A stretch of DNA of 16,041 nt from Pleurotus djamor (Eukaryota > Basidiomycota > Agaricomycetes > Agaricales > Pleurotaceae): positions 1 to 16,041 of the forward strand of contig JAPEVF010000988.1 of assembly GCA_029747585.1 (NCBI GenBank). The letters run 5' to 3'. Under the pieces are notes generated by a model. The model was not told the DNA's origin, did not search any database, and saw only the letters and a list, made by a program, of their open reading frames with translations. Positions 7,172-15,144 of this stretch are shown in pieces (position 1 is the stretch's first letter; every line of letters starts with the position of its first letter). Position numbers and translations under genes: made by a program.

Positions 7172-8835
7172 TGATCGGAGCTGTCGGCGGAGCGATCGGA
7201 GGTCTCACCTTCTTGGTCGGAAGGGACTTCAACGATTACAGCAGCGCGAGCTTTTGCTTCTTGATTGGCCTTGAGCCGATAGCACTGGTCTGATTGATGG
7301 TTACTCTTTCCACAATATTTGCAGAGGCCTTTAGCAATCCGTTCCTTGAGAACTTCAGGCTTGAGCTTGCCGTCCTTGCCCAAGTTATCTTTGATCTCCT
7401 TGGGAGTAGATGAGGACTTGTGGTCGGAGCGAGCATCGGAGCGAGTGCGGAGAGAGGAGGAGGAAGGAGAGGAGGAAGATTTAGTGAAAGAAGAGGAAGA
7501 AGAAGAATTGTTTTGTTTTTTAGTATAGGAGGAGGAGGAAGATGATTGTTTCTCCGAACGCGGAGCGGATTTCCGAGTTTGTCGTTGGCGTTCCCAGTAT
7601 CGCCTGTCGATTTCTCCAGCCTTGTACATCATTTGTTCATAGGTCAAGTCGGTGATCCTATGGTCTCGCGAGAGAAGGTCTTTGATGCGGTCGGGAAGAC
7701 TGATGTAGTAGCGTCGGCGGATGGCAGCATCTCCGTAGTCGGAGCTGAGTTTTCCGACGATTTCCAAGAACTTGATATCGTGTTTGGCGATCTTGTGATG
7801 ATCTTCCATTTTGATATTGTCAAGGTCTTCTTCGGCTTCAGCAACAGGGTCGGAGGAGCCAAAACGACGCTTCAAAACTTCAGAGAAAATTCCGAAGTCA
7901 AGCATCCAGTCCGGCTTCGGAGCTCGCGGATTGGACGCAGCTTGCATAAGACCAGATTGAAAGAGGTTTGAAGCTGGGTTGTCGAGGTAGGAGAGAGCAT
8001 ACATGACTTTGGCGGTGTCGTTTTTGAAGCTCGAGGGATTTGCCATGACATTGAGGGCGACGGAAGCGAGGAAACTATCAAGTTTGATGGGTTTGTCGCC
8101 AGAGAAGCGTTCGGGTGGACCGATTTTGACGCCGCTGGAACGCGATCCATGGTCTTTGAGGAGGACCGAGAGGCTGCTATGGATCGTTTGCATGGCTTGA
8201 GAGAGGTGCCATTGTTCGGAGCGAGCGGAGTGACGATCTTGACTATCATCACCATCATCATCAGGTTCGATGGAGGGATCTCCGTCATCGGAGCCATCGG
8301 AACCGTCATCAGTGGGATCATGTCCGTGATCAGAGGGCTCATTACCACCATCATTGGAGGGAGGACCTCCACCACCTCCGCGATCGGAGCGAGGCGGATT
8401 TGACGGTGGGACACTACCAGCGGGTTTCTCAGACTTCACCGAAGGGGCCTTACGAGACTTCGACTTAGCAGAGCTCGATTTGGGGGTTGCCGGAGGTTGC
8501 TCCGATGCTTCCGCATCGGTGGCAAACATCATTAGGCCGCCCAAGATCCCAGATGCAGGTGTTAGTCTCTCAGGTTTCGGAGTGCCAGAGGCGGGTCGGC
8601 TGGGTGTCATATGAGGAGGGATCACTCGAGAACTCGAGGTTGGGACGGAGGGAGGCGGAGCGGAACCGAGAAGGGGAGTTTGTGAAGTACCGGCCTTCAT
8701 TTGTGCCATTCGAGCATCGCGTTTGGCATTGGCTTCCGCAGCTTTTTTCTTCCGTTCCGCTGCCAGAGGGGTGACATTAGTGTTGGCAGCGTGAATAGAG
8801 TTTTGAGTTTGTCTCTGAGTAGTGGTCGGGGCCAT
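7162..8835 (-). CDS. gag: Gag of element A
   Basis: The protein has 557 aa and starts at an ATG in a good context (GCCATGG). The structural protein should form the virus-like particle in which the RNA is copied. The first 240 residues are low-complexity: Lys/Ala near 28-43, Pro/Ser, Gly-rich near 153-157, then strongly acidic 163-200. The central region at about 240-415 is the capsid-like part (for example PPERFSGDKPIKLDSFL). A Ser-rich stretch covers 430-462. A CCHC zinc knuckle follows with C505, C508, H513 and C518 (C-x2-C-x4-H-x4-C), which binds RNA. It ends 12 bases before the first codon assigned to pol. The leader from the primer site to the ATG is 64 nt. Confidence 0.94.
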   Translation of the reverse strand: MAPTTTQRQTQNSIHAANTNVTPLAAERKKKAAEANAKRDARMAQMKAGTSQTPLLGSAPPPSVPTSSSRVIPPHMTPSRPASGTPKPERLTPASGILGGLMMFATDAEASEQPPATPKSSSAKSKSRKAPSVKSEKPAGSVPPSNPPRSDRGGGGGPPSNDGGNEPSDHGHDPTDDGSDGSDDGDPSIEPDDDGDDSQDRHSARSEQWHLSQAMQTIHSSLSVLLKDHGSRSSGVKIGPPERFSGDKPIKLDSFLASVALNVMANPSSFKNDTAKVMYALSYLDNPASNLFQSGLMQAASNPRAPKPDWMLDFGIFSEVLKRRFGSSDPVAEAEEDLDNIKMEDHHKIAKHDIKFLEIVGKLSSDYGDAAIRRRYYISLPDRIKDLLSRDHRITDLTYEQMMYKAGEIDRRYWERQRQTRKSAPRSEKQSSSSSSYTKKQNNSSSSSSFTKSSSSPSSSSLRTRSDARSDHKSSSTPKEIKDNLGKDGKLKPEVLKERIAKGLCKYCGKSNHQSDQCYRLKANQEAKARAAVIVEVPSDQEGETSDRSADSSDQEN

Positions 8836-8899
8836 GGCGGAGATAACGGAGGAGAGAAAAACGAGTGTGGTAGAAGAAAAAATTTGAAAGAATGGGGAG
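8836..8899 (-). other. Leader between primer site and gag
   Basis: A short untranslated leader of 64 nt. A packaging signal would be expected here or in gag, but I see no distinct structure. Two CGGAG motifs (plus strand) lie at 8837-8852. Confidence 0.4.
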
Positions 8900-8911
8900 T
8901 AGTCGAAATAT
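8900..8911 (-). other. Self-primer binding site of element A
   Basis: Two bases after the 5' LTR, the minus strand reads ATATTTCGACTA. It does not begin with the TGG expected for pairing with a tRNA CCA end. It is instead the exact complement of 12 nt in the LTR just after the TATA box (TAGTCGAAATAT on the minus strand, 9273-9262). In Tf1 of fission yeast, the first 11 nt of the mRNA fold back onto the primer site and are cleaved to prime minus-strand synthesis. The same arrangement is inferred here. Confidence 0.85.
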
Positions 8912-9013
8912 ACTGTTAAGGCGCGTAGGAACGAAGACAGGGGAAGCTCCTAGGGGGCTAGGAGAGAGTCGGAGGAGACGTCGGAGATGTCGGAGGAGAC
9001 GAGATGAACCAGC

Positions 9014-9034
9014 GATCAGGTTATTAACTTGATC
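9014..9034. repeat. Palindrome in U5 of the shared LTR
   Basis: Counterpart of 1172-1192, with arms GATCAGGTTA and TAACTTGATC and one mismatched position. Confidence 0.5.
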
Positions 9035-9261
9035 ACCCACTCTTTCAGTGGTTCCAGTAGAGATAGATAAGAGAGTACGAGTCGGAGGTAGCGGAGCTAG
9101 CGGAGAGTCGTACGAGTAGAGACTAAGTCAACTAGTGACTAGTGAGAAAGGAGAGAGGGAATGAGAATGGAACTTGACGATAAAGAAGAGGAGCGGAGAT
9201 GACGGAGAGACGTCGGAGCGACCTTGTGCACGGAGCACCTAGTGAGGGGAAACTAGAACTG

Positions 9262-9273
9262 ATATTTCGACTA
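9262..9273 (-). other. Predicted RNA 5' end, self-primer complement
   Basis: On the minus strand this reads TAGTCGAAATAT, 33 nt downstream of the TATA box, and pairs perfectly with the primer site at 8911-8900. It probably forms the first bases of R. Confidence 0.8.
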
Positions 9274-9298
9274 GCTGTAACTCTACCTGGGGTGCCTG

Positions 9299-9306
9299 TA
9301 TATATA
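9299..9306 (-). promoter_or_regulatory. LTR TATA box driving the element A genomic RNA
   Basis: TATATATA on the minus strand lies 33-34 nt upstream of the 12-nt self-priming stretch at 9273-9262. That is the spacing expected for a Pol II start site, so transcription should begin at about 9275-9270, marking the U3/R border. Confidence 0.75.
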
Positions 9307-9549
9307 CTAGAGGTACCTACTGTATGTAATAGAGCAGCAGTGGTAACATGCGGAGCCAAGACTAGGCCAAGTGCAACATGTGTCTAGCCTTGAGGCAAGG
9401 AAAGGGTCCAAGGGAGAGGAATAGCTAAGTCGAAGGTAGGAAGCGGAGCTCGAGGAGCTTGCGGAGAAAGAAGGGATAAGGAAGTAGAAAAGGGGAGATA
9501 GGAGATAAATAGGAGGGAAGTGTTAGGGGAGGATCGGACCATAACAGTA

Positions 9550-9555
9550 CCCCCC
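9550..9555 (-). other. Polypurine tract of element B
   Basis: The identical six-G run with the same TAC spacer before the shared LTR. Its presence shows that the DNA right of 9546 is the 3' end of another element rather than host flank. Confidence 0.75.
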
Positions 9556-9790
9556 GTTTAGGCCGAAATCCCAAAGAGGCCATACTAAAAATAGAGAAGA
9601 ATGGAAGAAAAGTCCAAAAATAGGTGAAGAATGGACAGGTGGGGAGGACGAAAAAAAAATGGGTGCGCACAGACCAGGGAAACCAAACACGTGACAACGT
9701 CCAGTCCACATATAAGGACCACTCCGAATCGGAAACGACTCATCCTTTTCTCAACCACTCCGCGTCGACCTCAATTTCTCTAAGTCCAAC
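9556..9790 (+). promoter_or_regulatory. Promoter region of the antisense gene in element B
   Basis: This region lies between B's polypurine tract and its antisense gene. It shares only the first 30 bp or so with element A. A CACGTG E-box-like palindrome is at 9688-9693 and a TATAAGG box at 9711-9717. The first ATG after the TATA box is the gene start at 9791. Confidence 0.55.
9711..9717 (+). promoter_or_regulatory. TATA box of the antisense gene in element B
   Basis: TATAAGG lies 80 nt before the ATG, matching the arrangement in element A (75 nt). A start site near 9741-9747 is expected. Confidence 0.6.
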
Positions 9791-10988
9791 ATGCAGGCCC
9801 ATGAGCAGTTGTTTCGCGACGAATATGGGTGTCTAGTGCCCTTCTCGGTTATTGAACGGCGTCAACAGGAGCAAGAGGCTACCGAGCGCGAGGCTATGCG
9901 TCGGAGAGAACAGGTCCACGCACTCCGCGAAGAACTGGGTCGACAACAGGCTGCTATTGCCGAAATGCGGAAGGCAGAGGCGGCTAGGTTGCAGAAGGAA
10001 CGTCGGGATAGGAGGAAACAGTGGGAGCGTGCGGAGGCGAGACGTGCGGAGCGGGCGGAGAGGAAAGCTGCGAAGGCGGCGGAGAAGGAAGCGCGTGAGG
10101 CAAAGATGCTGGCGAACTATGGTAAGTTGTTTTTTGCTTATTTCCACAACTTCTAACTCCTTTGCAGAACGTATTCGGTCTCTTGGTGGTTTCCAACGTG
10201 TCGAAGACAAGCCGAGTTCGGACGAGGAGGAGGATGAGGGCGAGAATGGGGATGATGAAAACGTCGGAGGTGGCGGAGAAGGCGGAGGGGATGAGGACGA
10301 TGAAGTATGTCCTGCCAACATTACACCAGCAATGTGGCGCCAGCGGGAGTTTCGCGGAGAGCCCATGGCTAACCCTTGTGAGGGTTGTGAGAAACGCGGC
10401 ATTGACTGTGTCGCATATGCAAATCCGAAATCGTAAGTCCGTTTTTTAACTTCAAATTTCTTCAAGTCTAATTTTCTTTTCTTTAGTCGTGGTGCCCATG
10501 TTTGTTGGGGGTGTGCAACAAGGCACAAGACTTGCAATCCAGTCGACAAAACGGTTCCAGTAAACCAGAAGGGTAGGAGAACGAAGAATCGTCGTGCGGG
10601 TGGACGATCAGAGGTGGTGAGGTCGGAGGTGGCGGAGAACGCGGAGACGACCAACATCCTTACTAGCCAAGTCGAGGAACTTGGTAACCTAACTGGTCGT
10701 ATTGAAGAAGTCGAGGATGCATTGGAGGACTTGAAGGATAAGGAGGAGGGGACTGAGGCAAGGGTTTCGGAGTTGGTTGCGGAGGTTGCGGGGCTGAGGA
10801 AAGCTGTGGCCAGCATGCAGGCGGCCTTATCAGTCGAGTTTGTGACTCTGGCTGAAAGGGTGAGGGCGATGATGGATGGTTTCGGAGGTCTGGCGGAGGG
10901 AAGCGGAGTGGGTTTGAAGAGGAAGAGGGAGGAAAGTAGTGAAGAGGAAGATGAAGACGAAGATGAGGAAGATGAAGATGAAGAGTAA
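9791..10988 (+). CDS. Antisense Zn2Cys6-like coiled-coil protein, element B version
   Basis: The predicted gene has three exons: 9791-10121, 10168-10432 and 10487-10988, giving 365 aa. The introns are 46 nt (GTAAGT donor, CTAAC branch-like sequence, CAG end) and 54 nt (GTAAGT donor, TTTAG end), in phases 1 and 2 as in element A. Order in the protein: a long charged Arg/Glu/Ala helix (about 22-108); an acidic Gly/Asp/Glu stretch (about 123-156); cysteine cluster C181, C184, C191, C205, C208 and C215, exactly C-x2-C-x6-C-x13-C-x2-C-x6-C; a basic linker (about 227-240); a coiled coil (about 255-330); a KRKR nuclear-import-like patch near 342; and an acidic tail. The spacing fits the fungal Zn2Cys6 DNA-binding domain except for a long middle loop. 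It is homologous to the element A gene from the cluster onward, but its N-terminal half is unrelated. The gene is intact. Confidence 0.82.
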
Positions 10989-11358
10989 AAGAAAACGTCG
11001 GAGAAGGCGGAGAATGCGGGGGGAGAGATAGTATGGACGAGGACGAAAACTAGACTACTTAGTTTAGTTTTTTCATATCTACTTCTTTTTTGTAACCGAA
11101 TTCGTGCTATGTGACTTTTTCTTTTTGGAATTAATGAGAGAGTTGAAAACGAAAATTTGTGAAGATGGGGTGAAGGAAAATTAAGGAAAACGAAGAAGGG
11201 GTTTCGGAGATGGTGGAGCAAAGTGAAAGTGATTAAAAGGAATCATAGTAAGTACGTATCTTTTTGACTTTGTTGTTTTTTCGTTTTATGTTTTTTNATG
11301 ATTGCGGATAAGGAAGGGGGTGGAAATCGGAGATGGAGGAGAAGTCGGAGATGATGTT
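10989..11358. other. Convergent spacer between antisense gene and pol, element B
   Basis: No gene here. Just after the stop, a stretch resembling the last codons of the element A gene (GTATGGACGA) is now untranslated, so the B protein ends earlier than its relative. The shared T-rich 3' UTR block (about 11053-11090) and the AGTAAGTACGTATC block (11247-11260) are present. One undetermined base (n) is at 11297, after a run of T. Confidence 0.5.
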
Positions 11359-14300
11359 TCAGATGGGTTTTGGTTTGTCGGGATAACGGTTGTGGAAATC
11401 TTCAAGGAGTTGTTTTGAATGCTCTAAGTCGTCCAGTTGAACCCAAGAAGTTTCTTCGTCAGTGCCTTCGTAACCTAACCAGCGAACGAGATATTTGATT
11501 TTTCCTTTACGGATACGTTTGTCTCGTTTCGAATCTAAAATCTGATCAACTTCGTATTCTTCTTGATCATCGATTTCGATCGGAGGTGGCGGAGGTTGCG
11601 TGCGATTAGGGATTGTGTTTTGAGTGTAAGGCTCGAGCATAGAAACATGGAAGACAGGGTGTACTGCTCGCATGCTTTCGGGGAGCCGAAGAGTGAATGA
11701 GGAGGGACCAGCTTGTGAGATGATGTCGAATGGTCCATGGAAACGGTCGGAGAGTTTTGCGGAGGGCCTAGTTGTGCGGAAGAATTTTCCAAGGACAAAG
11801 GCCTTATCCCCCACTTTGAAATCCGGAGCAACATTCCGATTTCGGTCTGCTGACACCTGATATCTAGCTTGGGCATCGGTCATTTGTTGTCGGAGTTCTT
11901 GGTGAACATCATCAAGATTTGCGACGAAGTTCAAAGCACGACTAGACGCGGTGTTGTATTCGGGATTAAAGGTGATGTTGGGGTGGTAACCTTTATTCGC
12001 GAAGAAGGGGGAAACGCCAGTAGTGGCGGAGGGAGCGTTGTTGTAGGCGAACTCCGAAATCGGAAGTAGCTCCGCCCAATTATCTTGCTGGTAGTTGCAA
12101 TATGTTCGCAAGTACTGTTCCAAAACCTGATTAATACGTTCAGTTTGACCATCTCCCTCTGGATGATAACCAGAAGTAAAATGAAGACGCATGTTTAATA
12201 CTTTACCAAGCGATCGGAAGAAGTGCGAAACGAATTCGGAGCCACGATCGGAGGTAACATGGTTTGGAACACCGTGTTTAGAGAACACATTGACCACGAA
12301 CATTTGAGCAAGTTGTTCGGAGGTGGTGGTGTCGTAACAAGGTGTGAAGATAGCCTGTTTTGATAGACGATCCACAATTACCAGGATAGCATCGTAACCA
12401 GAGGACTTTGGCAATTTTTCAATGAAGTCCATTGAAATAGAGTCCCAAGGTCGGATCGGAACAGGGAGCTGTCGGAGTAAGCCATAGGGTTTGTGTCTTT
12501 GGGGCTTGACACGCATACAAGTGACACAGGACTTGCAATAGTGAGTGATGAATTCCCGAATTTTGGGCCAAGTAAATTCTCGTCGAACCAGTTCCAAAGT
12601 CTTGTTCTTACCATAGTGACCAGAAAGTATATGGTCGTGTTTAAATCGGAGAATGCGGAGACGAAGGTCGGAATTGTCGGGCACATAGATGCGATTATCC
12701 AGCCTAATGAGTCCAGATTCGTCGATAGACCAGCGACCAGTATACTCTGAGGCGTCTTTGGCGGTGACCGGATCGGAGGTGTAGGAGCTACGAATGTCAG
12801 CAATCAATGTTTCCATATCCATCAGCTCCGATGCGCGGAGGCATGGTTCGAGGAGGATAGTAGCACGAATTGAAGCAACAAGTTGCTCTTTAAGGAATAT
12901 AGGGCGAAAATTTTGGGGATTGACTTGGGCGTACCTTTCATTACCGGCTCTAGCATAAACGTCATGTCTCCGAGTCAGAGCATCTGGTTTTTCACCAAGT
13001 TTGCCTGGACGATAACGTATGCAGAGGTTAAATTGCGATAAGTACTCCGACCATCGGACTTGTCGGCGCGTTAAGACTTTGGAAGTACTGAAGTATTCCA
13101 AATTCTTGTGGTCGGTGACAACGTCGATAGTCGTCGGAGCACCTTCGAGGTAATGTCGCCACACAGTGAAGGCTTCAAAAATCGCAAGAAGTTCCTTATC
13201 GTGAACATCATAGTTAAGTTCAGCACCTGAGAAAGTACGTGAGTGGAAAGCAACAGGGTGTATTTCACCATCAGGAGCATAAATGGAGATGATAGCTCCG
13301 AGGGCATAGTCCGAAGCGTCGGTTTCCACCACGATAGGGCAATCAGGGATCCAGTGGGACAGGATCGGAGCCGTAGTAAACGCCAGTTTCAACGCTTTGA
13401 AGGCTCTCCGACAATCCTCCGAAAATACCCAAGCGACATTTTTTCGAGTTAACCGTGTTAACGGAACCACGATGTCGGAGTAATTTTCGATGAATCGTCG
13501 GTAGAAGTTGGCGAAGCCTAAGAAGGATTGGACTTCTTTGACTTTCCGGGGTTCAGGCCAGTTCTGGATAACCTCGATTTTGCGGGGATCCATTTTCAAG
13601 CCTTCGGGGGACAGGAGATAACCTAAGTACTCAACAGTGTCAGTATGAAATTCACATTTCTCGCCTTTGGCGTATAGCTTGTGTTTTCGGAGTCGTCGGA
13701 GTACTTCCTTGACATGTTCTTTGTGTTTAGACATGTCATCTGAAAATATTAGTATATCATCCAGATAGACAATAACACAAACATCAAGCATATCGGAGAA
13801 AATGTCATTCACCATCCTTTGAAATGCAGCGGGCGCATTTGTGAGTCCAAAGGGCATTACCAACCATTCAAAAGAACCGTAACGAGTTCTGAAGGTGGTT
13901 TTCCATTCGTCGCCTTCAGCGATACGAACGAGGTGATAAGCATTGCGCAAGTCAATTTTTGTATAGACTTTTGCTTTGCTGGGGGCGTCCAAAAGGTCGG
14001 AGGTGCGCGGAAGAGGGTAGCGATCCTTTCTTGTGATCTTGTTCAAACCACGGTAATCAACGCAGAGTCGGAGCGATCCATCTTTCTTTTTGGCAAAGAG
14101 GACCGGAGCTCCGTGAGGAGATTTCGAGGAGCGGATAAATCCAGTGCGGAGATGTTCGTCAATAAACTCCTTGAGGGCTTTCTGTTCGACTTGAGAGAGG
14201 GAGTACAGAGGTCCGACAGGCGGACCAGATCCTTCTTCAATGTCGATCTTCAAATCGAAAGAACGGTGGTCGGGTAATGTTTCGGCTTTTCCTTTACTGA

Positions 14301-15123
14301 AGACATCAGCGAATTCGTGATAGTCTTCAGGAATATTTGACAGGTCAGGCGTTGCATCGGAGACACCAGCAGACTTGGCGGAGGTAGTATCGGAGGGTTG
14401 CTCCGGTCGGAAGAAGAAAGTACAAGTCGTAGTCCCTTTCATTTTTGCTATACTGTTGTAAGCAGCAGCATTTATAAGGGAGACTTGAGGTAGCTTCGTC
14501 GTAGAGGCAGGTTCCACAGTAGAAGACACAGTTTCCAGAGTCGGAGGTCGTGTCGGAGTAGGCGGAGGAGTACCAGACTCTACGGCCAAGGAAGAGGTTA
14601 TTGATGGAGTATCCAGAGCAATAGTAGGAGACGCTGCAGGTTTTGGTGTCGACAAGACGGAGGCGCCTGACGGAGGAGAGCGGAACGAAATTTTTCCTTG
14701 TACCCAGTCAATCAACGGATTGAAGCGGGTTAGAAAATTGTGTCCCAGAACCACAGCACAGGAAGCATCAAGAGGAGTGACGAAGAATGTGATTTGTATA
14801 AGGTCGCCAGTCGGAAACCGAACTCGGAGATCAAGAGCTTCGGTGATGAAATTATTTGAAGATCCATCAAATAGTAACAGTTTGATGGGAGGAGTTTTGT
14901 AAGTTAGAAGTCCGTGAGTACGAATGAACGCGGTATCTACAAAGCAGTGAGTAGACCCAGAATCAATTAAAGCGGAGAAAGGTGCTAAAGTATCGGAGAG
15001 AGAGTCGGAGGTCAAGGTAAGTACGGTGGATGTAGGTAGTAGAGAAGGAGAAATTGCATTCAATCTACAAAAAGGGGGCCATTTATCCACGGAAGCGCAA
15101 CTCATGTGGAGGGCACTCTCCAC
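11359..15123 (-). CDS. pol: Pol polyprotein of element B
   Basis: This frame has 1254 codons from a GTG at 15123, with the first ATG at 15105. It has the same domain order as element A's Pol: protease DSGS, reverse transcriptase YLDD, RNase H, integrase zinc finger and D, D-35-E triad, GPY/F-like region and chromodomain. Only two residues differ from A: Glu for Asp in the SP-D/E-GL stretch at residue 507, and Lys for Arg at 789, both conservative. The last 115 codons or so are identical in protein but carry about 22 synonymous base differences, against scattered single differences elsewhere. The frame is intact and all catalytic residues are present. Confidence 0.96.
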   Translation of the reverse strand: MESALHMSCASVDKWPPFCRLNAISPSLLPTSTVLTLTSDSLSDTLAPFSALIDSGSTHCFVDTAFIRTHGLLTYKTPPIKLLLFDGSSNNFITEALDLRVRFPTGDLIQITFFVTPLDASCAVVLGHNFLTRFNPLIDWVQGKISFRSPPSGASVLSTPKPAASPTIALDTPSITSSLAVESGTPPPTPTRPPTLETVSSTVEPASTTKLPQVSLINAAAYNSIAKMKGTTTCTFFFRPEQPSDTTSAKSAGVSDATPDLSNIPEDYHEFADVFSKGKAETLPDHRSFDLKIDIEEGSGPPVGPLYSLSQVEQKALKEFIDEHLRTGFIRSSKSPHGAPVLFAKKKDGSLRLCVDYRGLNKITRKDRYPLPRTSDLLDAPSKAKVYTKIDLRNAYHLVRIAEGDEWKTTFRTRYGSFEWLVMPFGLTNAPAAFQRMVNDIFSDMLDVCVIVYLDDILIFSDDMSKHKEHVKEVLRRLRKHKLYAKGEKCEFHTDTVEYLGYLLSPEGLKMDPRKIEVIQNWPEPRKVKEVQSFLGFANFYRRFIENYSDIVVPLTRLTRKNVAWVFSEDCRRAFKALKLAFTTAPILSHWIPDCPIVVETDASDYALGAIISIYAPDGEIHPVAFHSRTFSGAELNYDVHDKELLAIFEAFTVWRHYLEGAPTTIDVVTDHKNLEYFSTSKVLTRRQVRWSEYLSQFNLCIRYRPGKLGEKPDALTRRHDVYARAGNERYAQVNPQNFRPIFLKEQLVASIRATILLEPCLRASELMDMETLIADIRSSYTSDPVTAKDASEYTGRWSIDESGLIRLDNRIYVPDNSDLRLRILRFKHDHILSGHYGKNKTLELVRREFTWPKIREFITHYCKSCVTCMRVKPQRHKPYGLLRQLPVPIRPWDSISMDFIEKLPKSSGYDAILVIVDRLSKQAIFTPCYDTTTSEQLAQMFVVNVFSKHGVPNHVTSDRGSEFVSHFFRSLGKVLNMRLHFTSGYHPEGDGQTERINQVLEQYLRTYCNYQQDNWAELLPISEFAYNNAPSATTGVSPFFANKGYHPNITFNPEYNTASSRALNFVANLDDVHQELRQQMTDAQARYQVSADRNRNVAPDFKVGDKAFVLGKFFRTTRPSAKLSDRFHGPFDIISQAGPSSFTLRLPESMRAVHPVFHVSMLEPYTQNTIPNRTQPPPPPIEIDDQEEYEVDQILDSKRDKRIRKGKIKYLVRWLGYEGTDEETSWVQLDDLEHSKQLLEDFHNRYPDKPKPI

Positions 15124-15144
15124 CGAGTTGCCTTTCAGTTTTCC
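15106..15144 (-). promoter_or_regulatory. Gag-pol recoding site of element B
   Basis: Same arrangement as in element A: GGAAAAC at 15144-15138, gag TGA at 15137-15135, hairpin arms at 15123-15118 and 15111-15106, then a pol-frame ATG at 15105. The one base that differs between the copies (15128, T for C in A) lies in the spacer and leaves the hairpin intact. Confidence 0.5.

Larger units (their letters stand above)
1072..9546 (-). mobile_element. Element A: complete Ty3/Gypsy chromovirus with an antisense gene
   Basis: This is a full LTR retrotransposon of about 8.5 kb, read right to left. The order in its own direction is 5' LTR 9546-8914, self-primer binding site 8911-8900, gag 8835-7162, pol 7150-3386, an oppositely oriented spliced gene (1909-3036 on plus), polypurine tract 1702-1697, and 3' LTR 1693-1072. 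The Pol order protease-RT-RNase H-integrase and the C-terminal chromodomain place it among Ty3/Gypsy chromoviruses, and the self-priming signal suggests the Tf1/sushi group. Gag and pol are open, so the element could be active or very recently active. Its two LTRs are not identical: distal U3 differs strongly. They are therefore unlikely to come from one reverse-transcription event, and the right LTR is shared with element B. Confidence 0.93.
8914..9546 (-). repeat. LTR shared by elements A and B (633 bp)
   Basis: Same ends (TGTTAAGG and CCATAACA) as the left LTR. It is followed on the left by element A's primer site and on the right by element B's polypurine tract, so it acts as 5' LTR of A and 3' LTR of B. 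Its distal U3 (about 9349-9520) differs from that of A's 3' LTR, as expected if this U3 came from B and the LTR is the product of recombination between two elements. It contains a minus-strand TATA box at 9306-9299 and about 13 CGGAG pentamers on the plus strand. Confidence 0.94.

Noticed and set aside
9547..9600. Host flank or target duplication to the right of the shared LTR
   Set aside because: This sequence carries the same polypurine tract and about 30 following bases as element A, so it is the interior of element B.
10614..10988. Treating the 3' exon of the antisense gene as a separate 124-codon gene
   Set aside because: The frame starts at GTG, which is not a usual eukaryotic start, and it joins in phase to upstream exons through a canonical GT-AG intron.
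9833..11221. Long minus-strand open frame of 462 codons across the antisense gene of element B
   Set aside because: It is the complement of the spliced plus-strand gene, rich in Ser/Pro runs mirrored from Glu/Asp codons. It spans both introns and has no recognisable domain.
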